From assembly GCA_022264855.1 (NCBI GenBank), contig JABYQU010000001.1, positions 1,860,001 through 1,924,000 on the forward strand: 64,000 nt of DNA. The letters run 5' to 3'. Positions within the stretch are counted from its first letter, which is position 1; each line of letters begins with the position of its first letter. Under the pieces are notes generated by a model. The model had not been told where the DNA came from and did not search any database. It saw nothing but the letters and a program-made list of their open reading frames with translations. Source of the DNA: Lenzites betulinus. Taxonomy: Eukaryota; Basidiomycota; Agaricomycetes; Polyporales; Polyporaceae. Positions 10,094-21,002 of this stretch are shown piece after piece. Made by a program: the position numbers and the translations under genes.

Positions 10094-12018
10094 AGATTCT
10101 AGACTAGCCCTTCGCCGCCCTCAAGCCGAGTCCAATCTCGCTGGGAGTCAAGACCGCCGTTCATTGAACCGTCCCAAATCGCTTGGATAAACAGTATGGT
10201 ATGCTGTTCAAATCCCACTGAAAGCACATACCAAATCCTTCGAGACATTGTCCCTTGATACTCAAATAGTTAGCGTTGACTCCGACTCAGCACTTCAACT
10301 TGATTTTGAAGACATCGATGTCCAATGCCTCGAGGGAGCCGATATATGATACCTTGGAAGCGATTGAATTCAACAAACTCCTATCTCCGGATCGTACTTC
10401 ACCCTTGTAACCCGAATTGAATTAAACTGTATCGCAACTTGCAAGGCAGGAGTTTGCGTGAGGCAAACAGGACTCAGCGGAATAATGTTAGAGTCCACGC
10501 GCCGAGCGTCCGCCCCAATTCGTGCCAGACGAGGCTGCATCAGAGCTCCACCAGGCAAGGCAGGGCAACCGGTTCGCGAAACGGCTCCAATGCTGCTAGG
10601 CCCATGCTGGTGACTCACTGTAGGAATCCCAAACTCTCCGAGTCACCGGTACTGTGCCCGCTGATGTCGATGAACAACGATATCGCGATACCGTCATGCG
10701 GTAGCATTTCTGGACGTTAGAGATTTCGACCGTACTAGTACTACATTCCACGCCCTGAGATTTCGTCTTCCCGCACAGTCCGAATGTGACCTCCTATGGA
10801 GTCGTTGCGCCGCTCTGGTACCGAATTCCACTAGTCGTATTGTGTTGCGAACTTCCATTCCCTCCGGCGCACAAACGGCATTCGACGGGAACATCTCATC
10901 GGTCGAGCTGAGAAGAGCTACTTTTGAGCGCAGACACGCGTATGGGCGTTGGCGCCAGCATCGAACTCGTCGGTGAGCTAAAACCCTCCGACACGCAGGC
11001 GCTGCGGCCAAAAGGCCGCGCAAAGAATGTGACTCACTCTTCGCGGATGTCTGATTCATGAGAGAGGGTTCGCACCCTCAGGCCTCATGTTCCGTGACTC
11101 CGCGATTTCTCAGGGCCTTCTTTCGAATCCATGGCTGGTGATTAAAGGGCGATTACGGCGAGAAGACGAGCAATTAACTCCATATGTGAAACGCGAACCA
11201 TTGGTCAGCTGCTGTATAGTCATCGAGCAGGGAGGACAATCAAGGGGCCAGGAGCGTCCTCACCGGCCTATCGTTTCGCACACTCGTTGGAATTTCAATT
11301 CGAGGATGAGTCCGTTGACCTGATCGGATAACCGCCGCCAAGGAGAGTCTTGTGCCATGGGCCTTGGCCAGCGAACCCCAATTAGCTTCTTAGCAGTAGG
11401 CGGCACCTGTAGTGAACATCAGCCATGCATACGTCCTACTCCGAAAGGGCCGCGATTCCGGCTGCTCACAGTGCTTGGGGACATGTACAGCTGCGCAACC
11501 CACGTCTTCCGATTGACATGCGGTCAGGCTGATAATCGTGGACTCGTGTTTTTTTCAGCCTGGTGAGAGCGGGAGGTTGATCTTGGGCAAATGGCTTGTA
11601 CCTCACGCGGGCCTCACTCATGCATATCTCTGAGTAGCGATATGCGAGCGTAGTAGCTGTGGATGAAGGTGACATGTCTGTGCATCCAATTTACCTTCCT
11701 TAGTCAGAAATTATGCCTCTGCGTGGACGCAGGATGAAGTGGACTGACCTCGAGATTCTTCATAGCCCACAGCTGATCACCGCTGCGCAGCTCGAAACAC
11801 TGTCAGAACACGACAATCAAGCAAGGCGGATACCGGCGCAGGCGGCCTGTCTTAGGCAGGAAGACGGGCTAGGACTACGACTCGCATCGTGTATCAGTCT
11901 CCTGGGCGGGGATCGGACCATGCTCGTGCCCAAGGCTCTGTGTCGTGATCTGTATATCTTTGAAAGCAGCAGACAATAGGCATATTCCTTGCGGCCTATG
12001 CGACATACATGCACTCTA
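10094..12018. other. Gene-poor stretch, no supported gene
   Basis: Small open frames are present (for example 10694-11059 minus and 11713-11979 plus), but none has recognisable motifs, splice partners or codon character. The sequence looks like decayed accessory DNA up to the 3' end of the flavoprotein gene. Confidence 0.5.
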
Positions 12019-13177
12019 CTATTGCTTCAGTTTCTCTACTAGCTCCGGTACCGCCTGGTACAGATCCGCGACGAGGCCCACGTCCGCAACCTGGAAGATG
12101 GGAGCCTCCGGGTCCTACACGCGCGCACGTCAGCGATGCACCCCACCCCAAACACGCTCAAAAACAACCGCACCTTGTTAATCGCAACGATGAGCTTCGA
12201 GTCCTTCATGCCCGCCAGATGCTGGATCGCGCCCGAAATCCCGATCGCGATGTACAGCTCCGGCGCGACGACCTTGCCCGTCTGCCCGACCTGCAGCGAG
12301 TTGTCCGCGTACCCCGCGTCCACCGCCGCGCGCGACGCGCCGATCGCCGCGCCCAGCGCGTCCGCGAGCGGCTCGAGCGTCGCGTTGAACGTCTCCGCGC
12401 TCTTCAGCGCGCGGCCGCCGGACACGACGCGTCCTGCCGAACCTAGCTCAGGGCGGTCCGACTTCGTGAGGTCCGTGCGGACGTGCTGCGTGGGCAGATC
12501 CGCGACCTCCACGGGGTCGACCGCGGTGGCCTCGACCTGTGCGCTCTCGTCTGCCGTAGACGCCTTGAAGGCGGTCGAGCGCACGGTGAAGACCTTGACG
12601 CGGACGGAGCCGGGCGCGCGCACGGTCGAGATTGCGTTGCCGGCATAGATGGGGCGAGTGAATGTTGTGGAGTTCGACGCGCTGTCGTGCTCGACGGAGG
12701 TGATGTCGGACACGGCGGGGAGGTCGAGGCGCGCTGCTACGCGGGGGAGAATGGACTTGGCGGACGACGAGTGCGCGGAGACGACGTGTGTGTAAGATGT
12801 GCTGTCCGAGAGCAGCTTCTCCAGCAAAGGGGAAACTGCTTCCGGGATAGCGTGAGCATACTGCTCGGACGAAGAGTGCAGAACCCCCGTGAGTCCCTTC
12901 AGCCTAGTACGTTCCCTTCAGCAACCCGTCATATAGTGGAGACATGCCACACTCACTTCTTCGCTTTCTCAACGACACCCTGCACCTCACTAGGTGCGCC
13001 CAAGACGAGACCGGTGACCTGGCCCCCGAGCTGCTGGGCCGCGGTGAGTGCAGAAAGGGAGCCGGGTTCGATGACTCCCGCACGGTGCTCGAGCAAGACG
13101 AGCGCATGGGGACCGGCCGCGGTAGCGTACCTCCTCGCGAGGCTCCTTGCAGTCAGTGCTGGGCGTAGGCGAAGCAT
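12019..13177 (-). CDS. ETFA: Electron transfer flavoprotein alpha subunit, mitochondrial
   Basis: This is the FAD-carrying alpha subunit of the mitochondrial matrix electron transfer flavoprotein. It passes electrons from acyl-CoA and other dehydrogenases to ETF-ubiquinone oxidoreductase. The start at 13177 gives [20 protein letters not shown], an Arg-rich presequence, then the N-terminal ETF domain ([25 protein letters not shown]). A short intron near 12895-12955 joins AKK to [18 protein letters not shown]. The long central exon carries the C-terminal FAD domain with [46 protein letters not shown] and IVAINK. The last exon gives [18 protein letters not shown] and ends VEKLKQ. About 340 residues, normal for the family. 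The beta subunit is not in the window. The same frame stays open about 148 codons upstream of the start (see findings). Confidence 0.95.
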
Positions 13178-13838
13178 AGTGTTGTCCTGGTCGTAGTCGA
13201 AGAGCAGGTTCACGCTCCCCCGCATCCGCCTCCACTGCCGGATCCTGTTCACGTGCTTTTCCACCATCGGGCGCTTCCAATGGCTCTTAGCGCCCGCTTG
13301 TGCTTGGAGTAGCTTGCAGTGTACCCAACTTAAACCAGGCGAAAATCCGACATGACGATGGAGGAGCATGTAATGCTTGAAGACGTGTTCTACGTACCGA
13401 CGCCGAAGCGCGAGCAAAACAAAACGGTATACAGCGGGCAAGAAAACATGGACGAAGAGGAGCGGTAGCGCGGAAGGGATAGTAAAGTCAGAGGTACGGA
13501 GCATGTAACTCTGGTCGAGCTGGGAGGCGGCGGTGCAGCGAATCGAGACTAAGGGGGAACAAGGCGAGGCGAGGGTAGTGATACAAGTACTGGTACTAGA
13601 TTCGGGGTCTGGAGGCTTCACGCTTTCGATGGCAGGACGTAACGGCCCGCACTTCTGCTACGTCAAGAGCAAACAATATACAGACAACAAGAGGGAGGAA
13701 AAATGGGACACGGGTAACTCACGGCGCGCCTGTAAAGACGGACGCCGCGTCTGCGCAGGAGGCATTTTGGTCTATGCAAGTAGCTGTATCTGTGTTCGAA
13801 TCGGCGGTTGGGAGTGGTATGACCAGCCGCGACGCAGT
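13178..13838. other. Intergenic between ETFA and the Zn2Cys6 regulator
   Basis: It lies upstream of ETFA and downstream of the regulator, both on the minus strand. A minus-strand frame in phase with ETFA is open to 13621 and includes a hydrophobic segment (ALPLLFVHVFLPAVYRFVLL). I do not call it coding because the mitochondrial presequence at 13177 fits the family better. Confidence 0.4.
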
Positions 13839-16800
13839 TCACCACGCTTCCGGCATCTGCGGGAAGTCGCCCATCCAGCCGTTCGTGTGGCCCACGTTTA
13901 AAAAGATCCCGTCCGAGCCGTTCTGCGGCAGCCCCAGGTCCGTCAAGCTCTACATTTCCCCTCGTGAGCAAATCCCTTTCGTCATCCGCTTCGGATAAAG
14001 ATGAGAGCGCACCTGCTCCTGGAGCCAGAGGGGAATGGTAGCGGGGTTAAACACCCGCTGGTCGTTCGCCCACGCACCGACCTCCTCGACCGTGAACGGC
14101 GGCGGGGGCACGATGCTCGGGTCGATGAACTGCGGCGGGGGCGGCATGAGCGTATCCTGGCCTTGTCCAGGTCCGCCCATGCCTGAGGCAGAGGGTGGCA
14201 GCCCGACCTTGCGGCGGAGGTTCGCGAGCATGATGCGCAGCGTCAGCGCGTACCGCTCCGCCGCGACGTCCGAGAGCAGCTGCGCGAGCTGCTCGACCTG
14301 CACGGAGATCGCGCCGAGGTCGAGCTCCGCGGGGAAGAGGTTCGCCATCTTGAGCAGGAAGAGCCCCGAGAAAGCAGCCATGACGAGCGTGTCATGCACC
14401 GCGTACCGGAGCGCCGCCCTGTCCGCGCGATGGGGATGTGCATGCGCGTTGATGTGCGGGTGCGGGTCGAACGAGGACGGGTGCAGGCGGAGGGGAGGGG
14501 AGGACCACGTCAGCGCCGTCGACACAGGCATCGCAATGCCCGCCGCGCCCGCAGGGGCCCGGGGCACGTACCTGTAAGTGTGCGATTCGAGGAGGTTTGC
14601 GAGGCAGTTCGACGCCGCGTCCTTTGCCTGGAACGCGAGCTCACGCTGCTCGAACGGCATCTTGTCCCATGACACCCCGCGCAGCGCCACGCACACCAGC
14701 CACAGCTTCGCGTAGTGCAGCTCCCCCGCGAGGATCTTCCGCGGCAGCGCCTCGTCGTCCATCGTTTGGCCTGTGTATGGTTAGCAGGCGCGGGAATGGA
14801 GAGCACGGTCAGCTTACGGTGCAGCTCGTCGCAGTCCGCCCACCACTTGTCCAACGCAATGTTTGCGCGGCGGATAAACGAGAGCGTGTTGTGGTTCACC
14901 TGGCCGTTCAGCGGCGACAGCGTCTCGTAGATTTGCGCTGCGAACCGTCAGCTTCCGCCTATCCCAGCCAAAGAACACACGCACTCTTCTGCGCGATCAG
15001 CTCGACCTGGGAGATCAGGCGTACATCCGTGGGCGACGCCATCGGGTGCGCCAGCAGAACCCGGCAGTGCCGGATCGAGCTCTCGTCCCGGAGCACGATC
15101 GGCCGGCCCGTCCCCAGGCTCATCTGGTGGTCGAACCAGTACAGGCACAGCCAGATCCGTGCCGACACCACTACACACACGCGCGGACACATGCACACAC
15201 ACACGCACAAATTCACCGACGGTCAGCCGGAGCGATGCGTGACATGCGAGCGAAGACACGGACCGAGGTTGCGTTCCTCCTCCTCCGTGCGCTTCTTCCC
15301 GCCTTCATCCGCGAGCTTCTCCAGCGCACGGTGCAGGCCGAGGTCCAGCGCCATGCGCATGGCATGTCCGCTCGGCAGCCACCCGTTCGTGCTCCACGCC
15401 GCCAGCAGCAGCATCCCTGCGTCCGCAAACATCAGCGTCCGCACTAACGCCGCACACCGCACCCACGCACCCTGGACGGCCTCCTTGCGCACGACGGGCC
15501 CGAATAGCGACGACCGCGCAATCCCCTGCGCCTCCTCGAGACACTGGTAGAATGCGGGGATGAGCGGTCCCGTCCCGCTCCGGATCTTGGCCGCCACCGC
15601 GAGCAGCGCGTCGAACGTCCACGGGCTGCGCTCGGAGAGGCCCTCGTACGTGTCGTACGTCGGGTCGAACACAGGAATGAAGATATGGCACCCGGAGAAG
15701 AAGCTGCGGGCAGAGTCAGATATGCGAGGGCACTGCAGGCCGAGGGCGGCGCACATGTGGTAGAGCTCGCGGGCTTCGGTGTCGGACACGAGGCCCTGTC
15801 GATGTTCATGAGCACAGTATCGTGGACGACGCCAAAAGAAAAACCTTTTCGACTACGTGCGGAAAGGCATTGCGGGGCGTTGGCTCAGCACGCTTGCGCT
15901 TCTTTACCCTGTGTTGCCGTGTAAGCTGAGTCACTCGAAAATATTTTTGATACGTACCTTGGAGGAGACGCAGACGGGGCAGCTGCAGCCTCCGCAGCAG
16001 CATTCGCGAGACCCTGCAACGCCTCGATGGGCGCGTTCAGCGTCGAGCGAGGGAGGGTATCCTCCGACTCGTCGTCCGATGATGGCGCCGTGCTCGGCAC
16101 GATCCCATACGTCGCATACTTGTGCGGCTGCGAACAGGCACCCGCAGTTAGCCTACACAGTGCCCAGCACGGAACGGGCGAGAACACGGACCGGTGGGGC
16201 AAACCCCGGCAGCGGTGGGAACGCACGAGCGCGGGGTGGGCCGTCACCCTGCGCCCCGCCCCCCGGCGGCCCGTACATCTCAGCGCCGTTGCGCCCCGGC
16301 GGGAGGGGCCCGCCGACGACGGGGCTGTCGCGGGACGAGCTCCCGGCCGGCGGATACCCCTGCGGAGCACCGGGGCCCGCGCCGTTGCCGACGGGCGACC
16401 CGGCCTGCACAAGGGCCTGGCTCTGGCTCTGCACCGCGGAGAGGATGCGGTCGAGCGAGGACTGCATGCCGATCATCTGGCTCTGCATGACCTGTTTCAG
16501 CGCGTGAGCGGCGGCGGGCGACGAGGGATATGCACGCCGAGGCGGGGCACACGCACCAGGTACTGGCCCTCGAGGCGGGAGAGGCGTCTTTCGGGGAGGG
16601 GGGGTTGTGGGTTGAGCATCGCGGGCGCATGATGGGGGCGGGAGGCAAGAGACTCACTCCACGCTGGCGGACGACAGCGCCTGCACATTCTTCTTCTCCG
16701 GCTTCTCGAACACACACTGTGCGCCGCTCAGTTGACACCGTCGGCAAGGAGCCTACAAAGGATGTAGTCAGCGCGCCGGGCCGGGCTGGAGACGGGTCAG

Positions 16801-17435
16801 GAGGCCGCGAACGAGACGAGACGAGCGGGACGATGCGACAGATCCCCTGGCGATGATAGTTCGTGTTCTCGGACATAACTGGCTGTAGCAGTCAAAATGT
16901 CTATGTTTAACGCGCAGACAAAGTGGTGTACGCGTTAGATCTCCGGTCATTCCAATGGTCAATGCAGTCGAATGGCTCTTGGCGGACCCATATCCCTAAC
17001 ATGGTGCGGGGACCCGATGTGATCCGTTCCTCGTCAGCAACTCCGCGCCGGCGGCAGGGGCACGTAGCATAGAAATATGGCGGACGATGAGGGGCGGATG
17101 GGCGTGACGGCGGGGGCGGGGCGGCAACATTTCGATTGGAGATGATAACACGACCGGACACTCACCTCGCCCTCGCACCTGTTCTTGCCCTTGCGGCAAT
17201 TAGTGCAGGCGCGTGCGCCGCGCTTGGGGATGTGTGCGGAAGCGGCAGAGCCTGGGGTGGGCGGGGCGGCGAGGCCGGACGCGGACTCGTTAGGGGAGCC
17301 CATCTCGGACCGGGCGGGGCCGTTGGGGGCAGCGGGGCCGCTGGAGGGCCCGGCGCCGACGAAGCTGGCGGTGCGGCGGCGCTTGCCGTTGGGCTGCTCG
17401 TAGTCGATGGACGTCGTGGGCGAGAGGGACATCAT
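13839..17435 (-). CDS. Zn2Cys6 transcription factor with fungal middle-homology domain
   Basis: This is a nuclear DNA-binding regulator. The start at 17435 gives MMSLSPTTSIDYEQPNGKRRR, with a basic patch. The binuclear zinc cluster is split by an intron: CTNCRKGKNRC (C-x2-C-x6-C), then PCRRCQLSGAQC (C-x2-C-x6-C) about 430 bp later. A coiled linker follows (VQALSSASVERLSRLEGQYL), then MQSQMIGMQSSLDRILSAVQ, a Gly/Pro-rich stretch, and an acidic Ser/Asp segment (APSSDDESEDTLP). The fungal transcription-factor domain follows with RISDSARSFFSGCHIFIPVF, WSTNGWLPSGHAMRMALDLG and LHRALEKLADEG. The C terminus is Pro-rich and ends NVGHTNGWMGDFPQMPEAW. About ten exons. The pattern resembles the PrtT/Leu3 group of protease and amino-acid regulators, but the target is not deducible. 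One intron (about 15165-15215) is CA-rich. A truncated copy lies at 3.58-4.24 kb, and a TATA-bearing repeat sits directly upstream. Confidence 0.85.
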
Positions 17436-17587
17436 GGGCGACGACGGGGCGGGGGCGCGGACGGCGAGCAGGGGGTGGGGGACGACGAGCGAGCGGGTGA
17501 AGAGCGAGAGCGGGACGGGCGGGCCTATGCTCTTTACTTATCGCGTAAATTAAGTGGAAACTGCTGGCCGGGCTGGCCGGCGGGCAG

Positions 17588-19917
17588 GTGACCCGCGCGC
17601 TCCCATGGGCCGCTTCTCTGCGCGCACGCCCGGCGACTCTCCCTTCCAGTGGCGTTTGCGTTTGTCTTCTTCTCCGTGACGCCTCGTCGTCTCGTCCACA
17701 CCATCGCCATATATACCGCGTCCGAAATGTCGCGTCGCCTGCACATTCAGTTCGCTAAGCCTGACTTGCGCGACCCGTCCTTCAACATTTCAACACACCT
17801 CACTACTCGGTCCTCACAGACGCATTGATATCACACAGGTGACTCTCGGAGATGTACACGCTGCAGGATCGCCCGCATTCATACGCTCGCCAGACGTTCT
17901 GCCAGGATCCCGACGATCCCCGCAGTCTTCGCAGCCGCTCTTGAGCTAGCACATTCGTCTGCGCAGCCGCACACGGGTGTGCAGGTTCGAATGACCTGCG
18001 CCGCCCACGAACGGAAGGAAGCCCGCGGCCGCAAGAGACGCACGAACGCAGCGCTATTTCCGCCGGGGAAGGTCGAGGATGCGCGCGCGCGCCATCAGGT
18101 GGCCCGCTGTGGGAGCCTGGGGCCGTCACGCCCCCGCGAGCCCTGACCCGGGAAACGGTGTCGATGACAACATGCGGCGGACCAGCGCCGGTCAGAACGC
18201 TCGGTGTGTTCTGCGCGACGGGGCGGGCGAGCGAGGCTCGGGACCGCAGACAACCATCAGCGCATGGGGCGTATGCTTGTCTGCGGTCTGGCACGTCTCG
18301 CTGGGACCACGGTGCCTTGAGCCAAATCACGCTGTTACTAGTCCGGGGACCTTGTCGCGCCTCCGCATACTCGCTCGGTGACGTGCACCCGGCAGCCATG
18401 GCGTAAAACGAAACCTCAGGTGAGCACCATCTCTCTGATCTGTTTATCTGTTCGTACTCAGTTGACCACCCGCCGTCATGCAGTGCCCTGCACCAGCCCC
18501 GGCTAACATGCTCAGGAACCCGCCGGCACTCCCTGGGTTCCGCACCGTGTGGGTGGGCGTCCGCCACCGCGAACACAACATGTATACAGAGTCAATAGCC
18601 TCCGATGAGGTAAATCCGTGTGCGGCCAGCGCGTCGATGGACCAGCCACAGGCACATCCTCCCGCGCCGGTCAAGAACGCGCACACGGCCGCCGTGAGCT
18701 TGTTGCGTTGCGCCAGCTATCTGCCACGACGACTGAGCTCGCGGATGATATGCATGCTGCGACGGCTCGGCGCACGTCCGACCGTACCCGCCCTTCCCCC
18801 GTCCTTCTCGCGTCGTGGATTCTAGGTCGTACGTCCGGTGATCATCCGCCATTAACCCTCCGGACGGGATAGCTCGGGATCAGGCTCGGTGTCTTGTTAT
18901 CTCTGCCGTCTGACCTCCGGCGTTCTTGCTTCTGCTGCTGCATCTCGCGCTTCCTGCGTTCTTTTGCTCCTACTCCGCCGCGCCTTCTTGTGCAATATCT
19001 TCGTCCCCGTGTTCTAGACTTCTTTGCTTCGCGTCTCTTCCCTCCTGCTCCGCGCTCGCCGTTCAGCCCGTCTCTAGCGCACTCCGTCGGCGGGTACAGA
19101 TACTCGTGGTCAAGCAGCTCGATCTCCCCAGCACCCTCTGATGTCCAGGCGCGCAGCTCTAGGCATCCTCAAGACCTTGCTCCGCCGTCCGTCCCAATGG
19201 GCGACACCGATTATTCTTAGCCACTACCCATCGCTCAAGTTTCAAACGGCTGAACCCCTCCGCGCGTCTTTAAATCCATCCATCTATCCATCAATGGCCG
19301 CCAGCAACCAGCGTACCTCTGCTTCTCCCACTCACTACGACACCATATGCTCCCTATGCCCAAACTACTCCCAACACGCTCAGCCGACCACGCCCAGACG
19401 CCCGACGGCCTCCCGCGCTCCTTCCGCGCAAATGCACGCTTCGCGGCGGGTCAGCAGCCCGCGCGCCCGTGTGGACGACTCGCGCCGAAGACGCAGGACG
19501 CTGTACGCGCGATCTGTGCCGGCAGCGGTATGTGTGCTGCTCAGAGTGCGATGGCCGTGGACACCGGAGAAGCGGTGCGAGAAGAGCTGGTGCGTCGGGC
19601 GGACATGAATGACCAGTGATTTGCATGTTTGATCAATGTGATGTCCGTGGACGCATGCCGGGGAGCCGATGGTGAGTAGGGACAGATCACGCACGCGCCC
19701 CAGCGACTATGCGCGGTGCGGTACCGTGTGTAGTTGCTATGGTACTATAACGATGTCTATCGTACATATTGATGTCTTCCGGTGTCCGACCAGTCTATCC
19801 AATTCGCACGAGAACGAGAACACAACAGAGAACAACGATAGCTAACAGCGAGAGCGGAAGGATCCAAGTTCCACACGACAATGTCACGGAGGTATCCTCA
19901 AAAGCCCAAACGTTCGT
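17588..19917 (-). repeat. 2.3-kb dispersed repeat, copy B
   Basis: It is collinear with copy C (21003-23351) and in the same orientation. Both begin, on the plus strand, with GTGACCCGCGCGCTCCCATG after unrelated flanks, and both end close to a CGTTCG(T/C)TAT motif. Copy A is the inverted third copy. One end lies about 150 bp upstream of the zinc-cluster regulator's start; the other touches the 3' flank of gene X copy 2 at 19925, where similarity between the two X loci also ends. Internal indels distinguish the copies. I found no coding domain and no convincing target-site duplication. Confidence 0.8.
17709..17715 (-). promoter_or_regulatory. TATA box inside repeat B, facing the Zn2Cys6 regulator
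   Basis: TATATAT on the minus strand lies about 275 bp upstream of the regulator's ATG at 17435. It belongs to the repeat, so the repeat may supply or alter this promoter. Function is inferred from position only. Confidence 0.4.
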
Positions 19918-20019
19918 TATGTCGCCGCAAGCATAACAAATCACATTCTGAGCCTATTCCAATAGCAAACTACAAAACAAGAAACCGAGCAAAACAAACA
20001 TACACATAGGAAATGTCGG

Positions 20020-20954
20020 TCACACCACCAACGTCGAATGCTTCAACAGGAACTCCATGTCGCCCATACCCATCGGCAGAAGATCCACACCGAACGCCTC
20101 GAGACGGACGAGGAACTCGTAGTCGACGCGCCCGTCCAGCATCCGCACGCTGTACGAGTCTGCCTCCCACAAGCCCTTGTAGTCCTGCTCCACTCCGACA
20201 GGAGGCGCATGCAAGAACTGCTTGCCCAGCAGCGTCTGGGGGTTCTTCAGATACTCCTCAACCTCGCTATCAGTGATCGCCTCCGGTTTGCCAGAGTGGC
20301 GCGTCGGCGGGGGGCTGAGCAGCTTTGGAGCGGTTGGCGGGGTGATTGTTGCCGGGTTGTGTACCATCCCGTTGGTTTGCTTGGGATAGAGTGCACGGAA
20401 CTCATTCTTCATCCAGTCATTCAGGCTGTGGACGTGCAGTCATTAACACTGCCCCCCCTTGACCGCAGTTGAACGGATAGTACGTACATAGCACTGTATC
20501 GAATGATGACCTGGTTCTGAAGGTCGGGGTGGGCCCTGAGTGCATACGACCACTTGTACTGGTAGACGACCATGACCGCCGCACTTGCTAGGTGACTTCG
20601 TAGGACTCGACTTCGGAGTATACATAAGTACAGCGTCACAAAAGAGACAGCTAGAACTCACTCTTCGAGCGAGTTCGGGGGCGTGAGCTGCTCGATCGCA
20701 GCGTCCACCTGCGCGAGGTACTCATCGTACTTCTCCGGGGGAAGATCCGCACCGACGGTATCCTTGGGCCAGAAGGTGGGCTTGGTTTCCGGGCGGGCGT
20801 AGAGCTCTGCGATAATTGCGTCCCGGCGTTGGGGATGTTCGGAGAGTTCCTGGACGTCGATTGCGTTGATCTGGAGGTATTTGACGAATTGTCTGGAGAG
20901 GGCCTCGACGTCGACTTGGTCACGAGGAACGGTGTAGATGTCGATGGAAGTCAT
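20020..20954 (-). CDS. Gene X copy 2, conserved protein of unknown function
   Basis: It is the same three-exon gene as at 2381-3315, on the minus strand and of identical length. It starts MTSIDIYTVPRDQ, keeps VMVVYQYKWSYALRAHPDLQ and LNDWMKNEFRALYP, and ends LLKHSTLVV. Differences from copy 1 are few, for example APKLLSPPP for AVNPLSPPP, GKPEA for GQPKA and EVEEY for EVGEY. Both copies have kept open frames and splice sites, which suggests selection or a recent duplication. The gene is flanked by direct repeats B (3' side) and C (5' side), with the end of repeat C only about 50 bp before the ATG, so its upstream region is largely repeat-derived. No domain was recognised. Confidence 0.75.
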
Positions 20955-21002
20955 CTTGATGGACGGTAGAGAAAGAGACGGAGGGGCACAGTAGAGAGGC
21001 AC

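Noticed and set aside
10205..10216. TGTTCAAATCCC, resembling a tRNA B-box
   Set aside because: No matching T-stem, A-box or acceptor stem could be paired around it, so it is not a tRNA gene.
15165..15215. CA-rich microsatellite
   Set aside because: It lies within an intron of the Zn2Cys6 regulator and is short and imperfect; ordinary intron variation.
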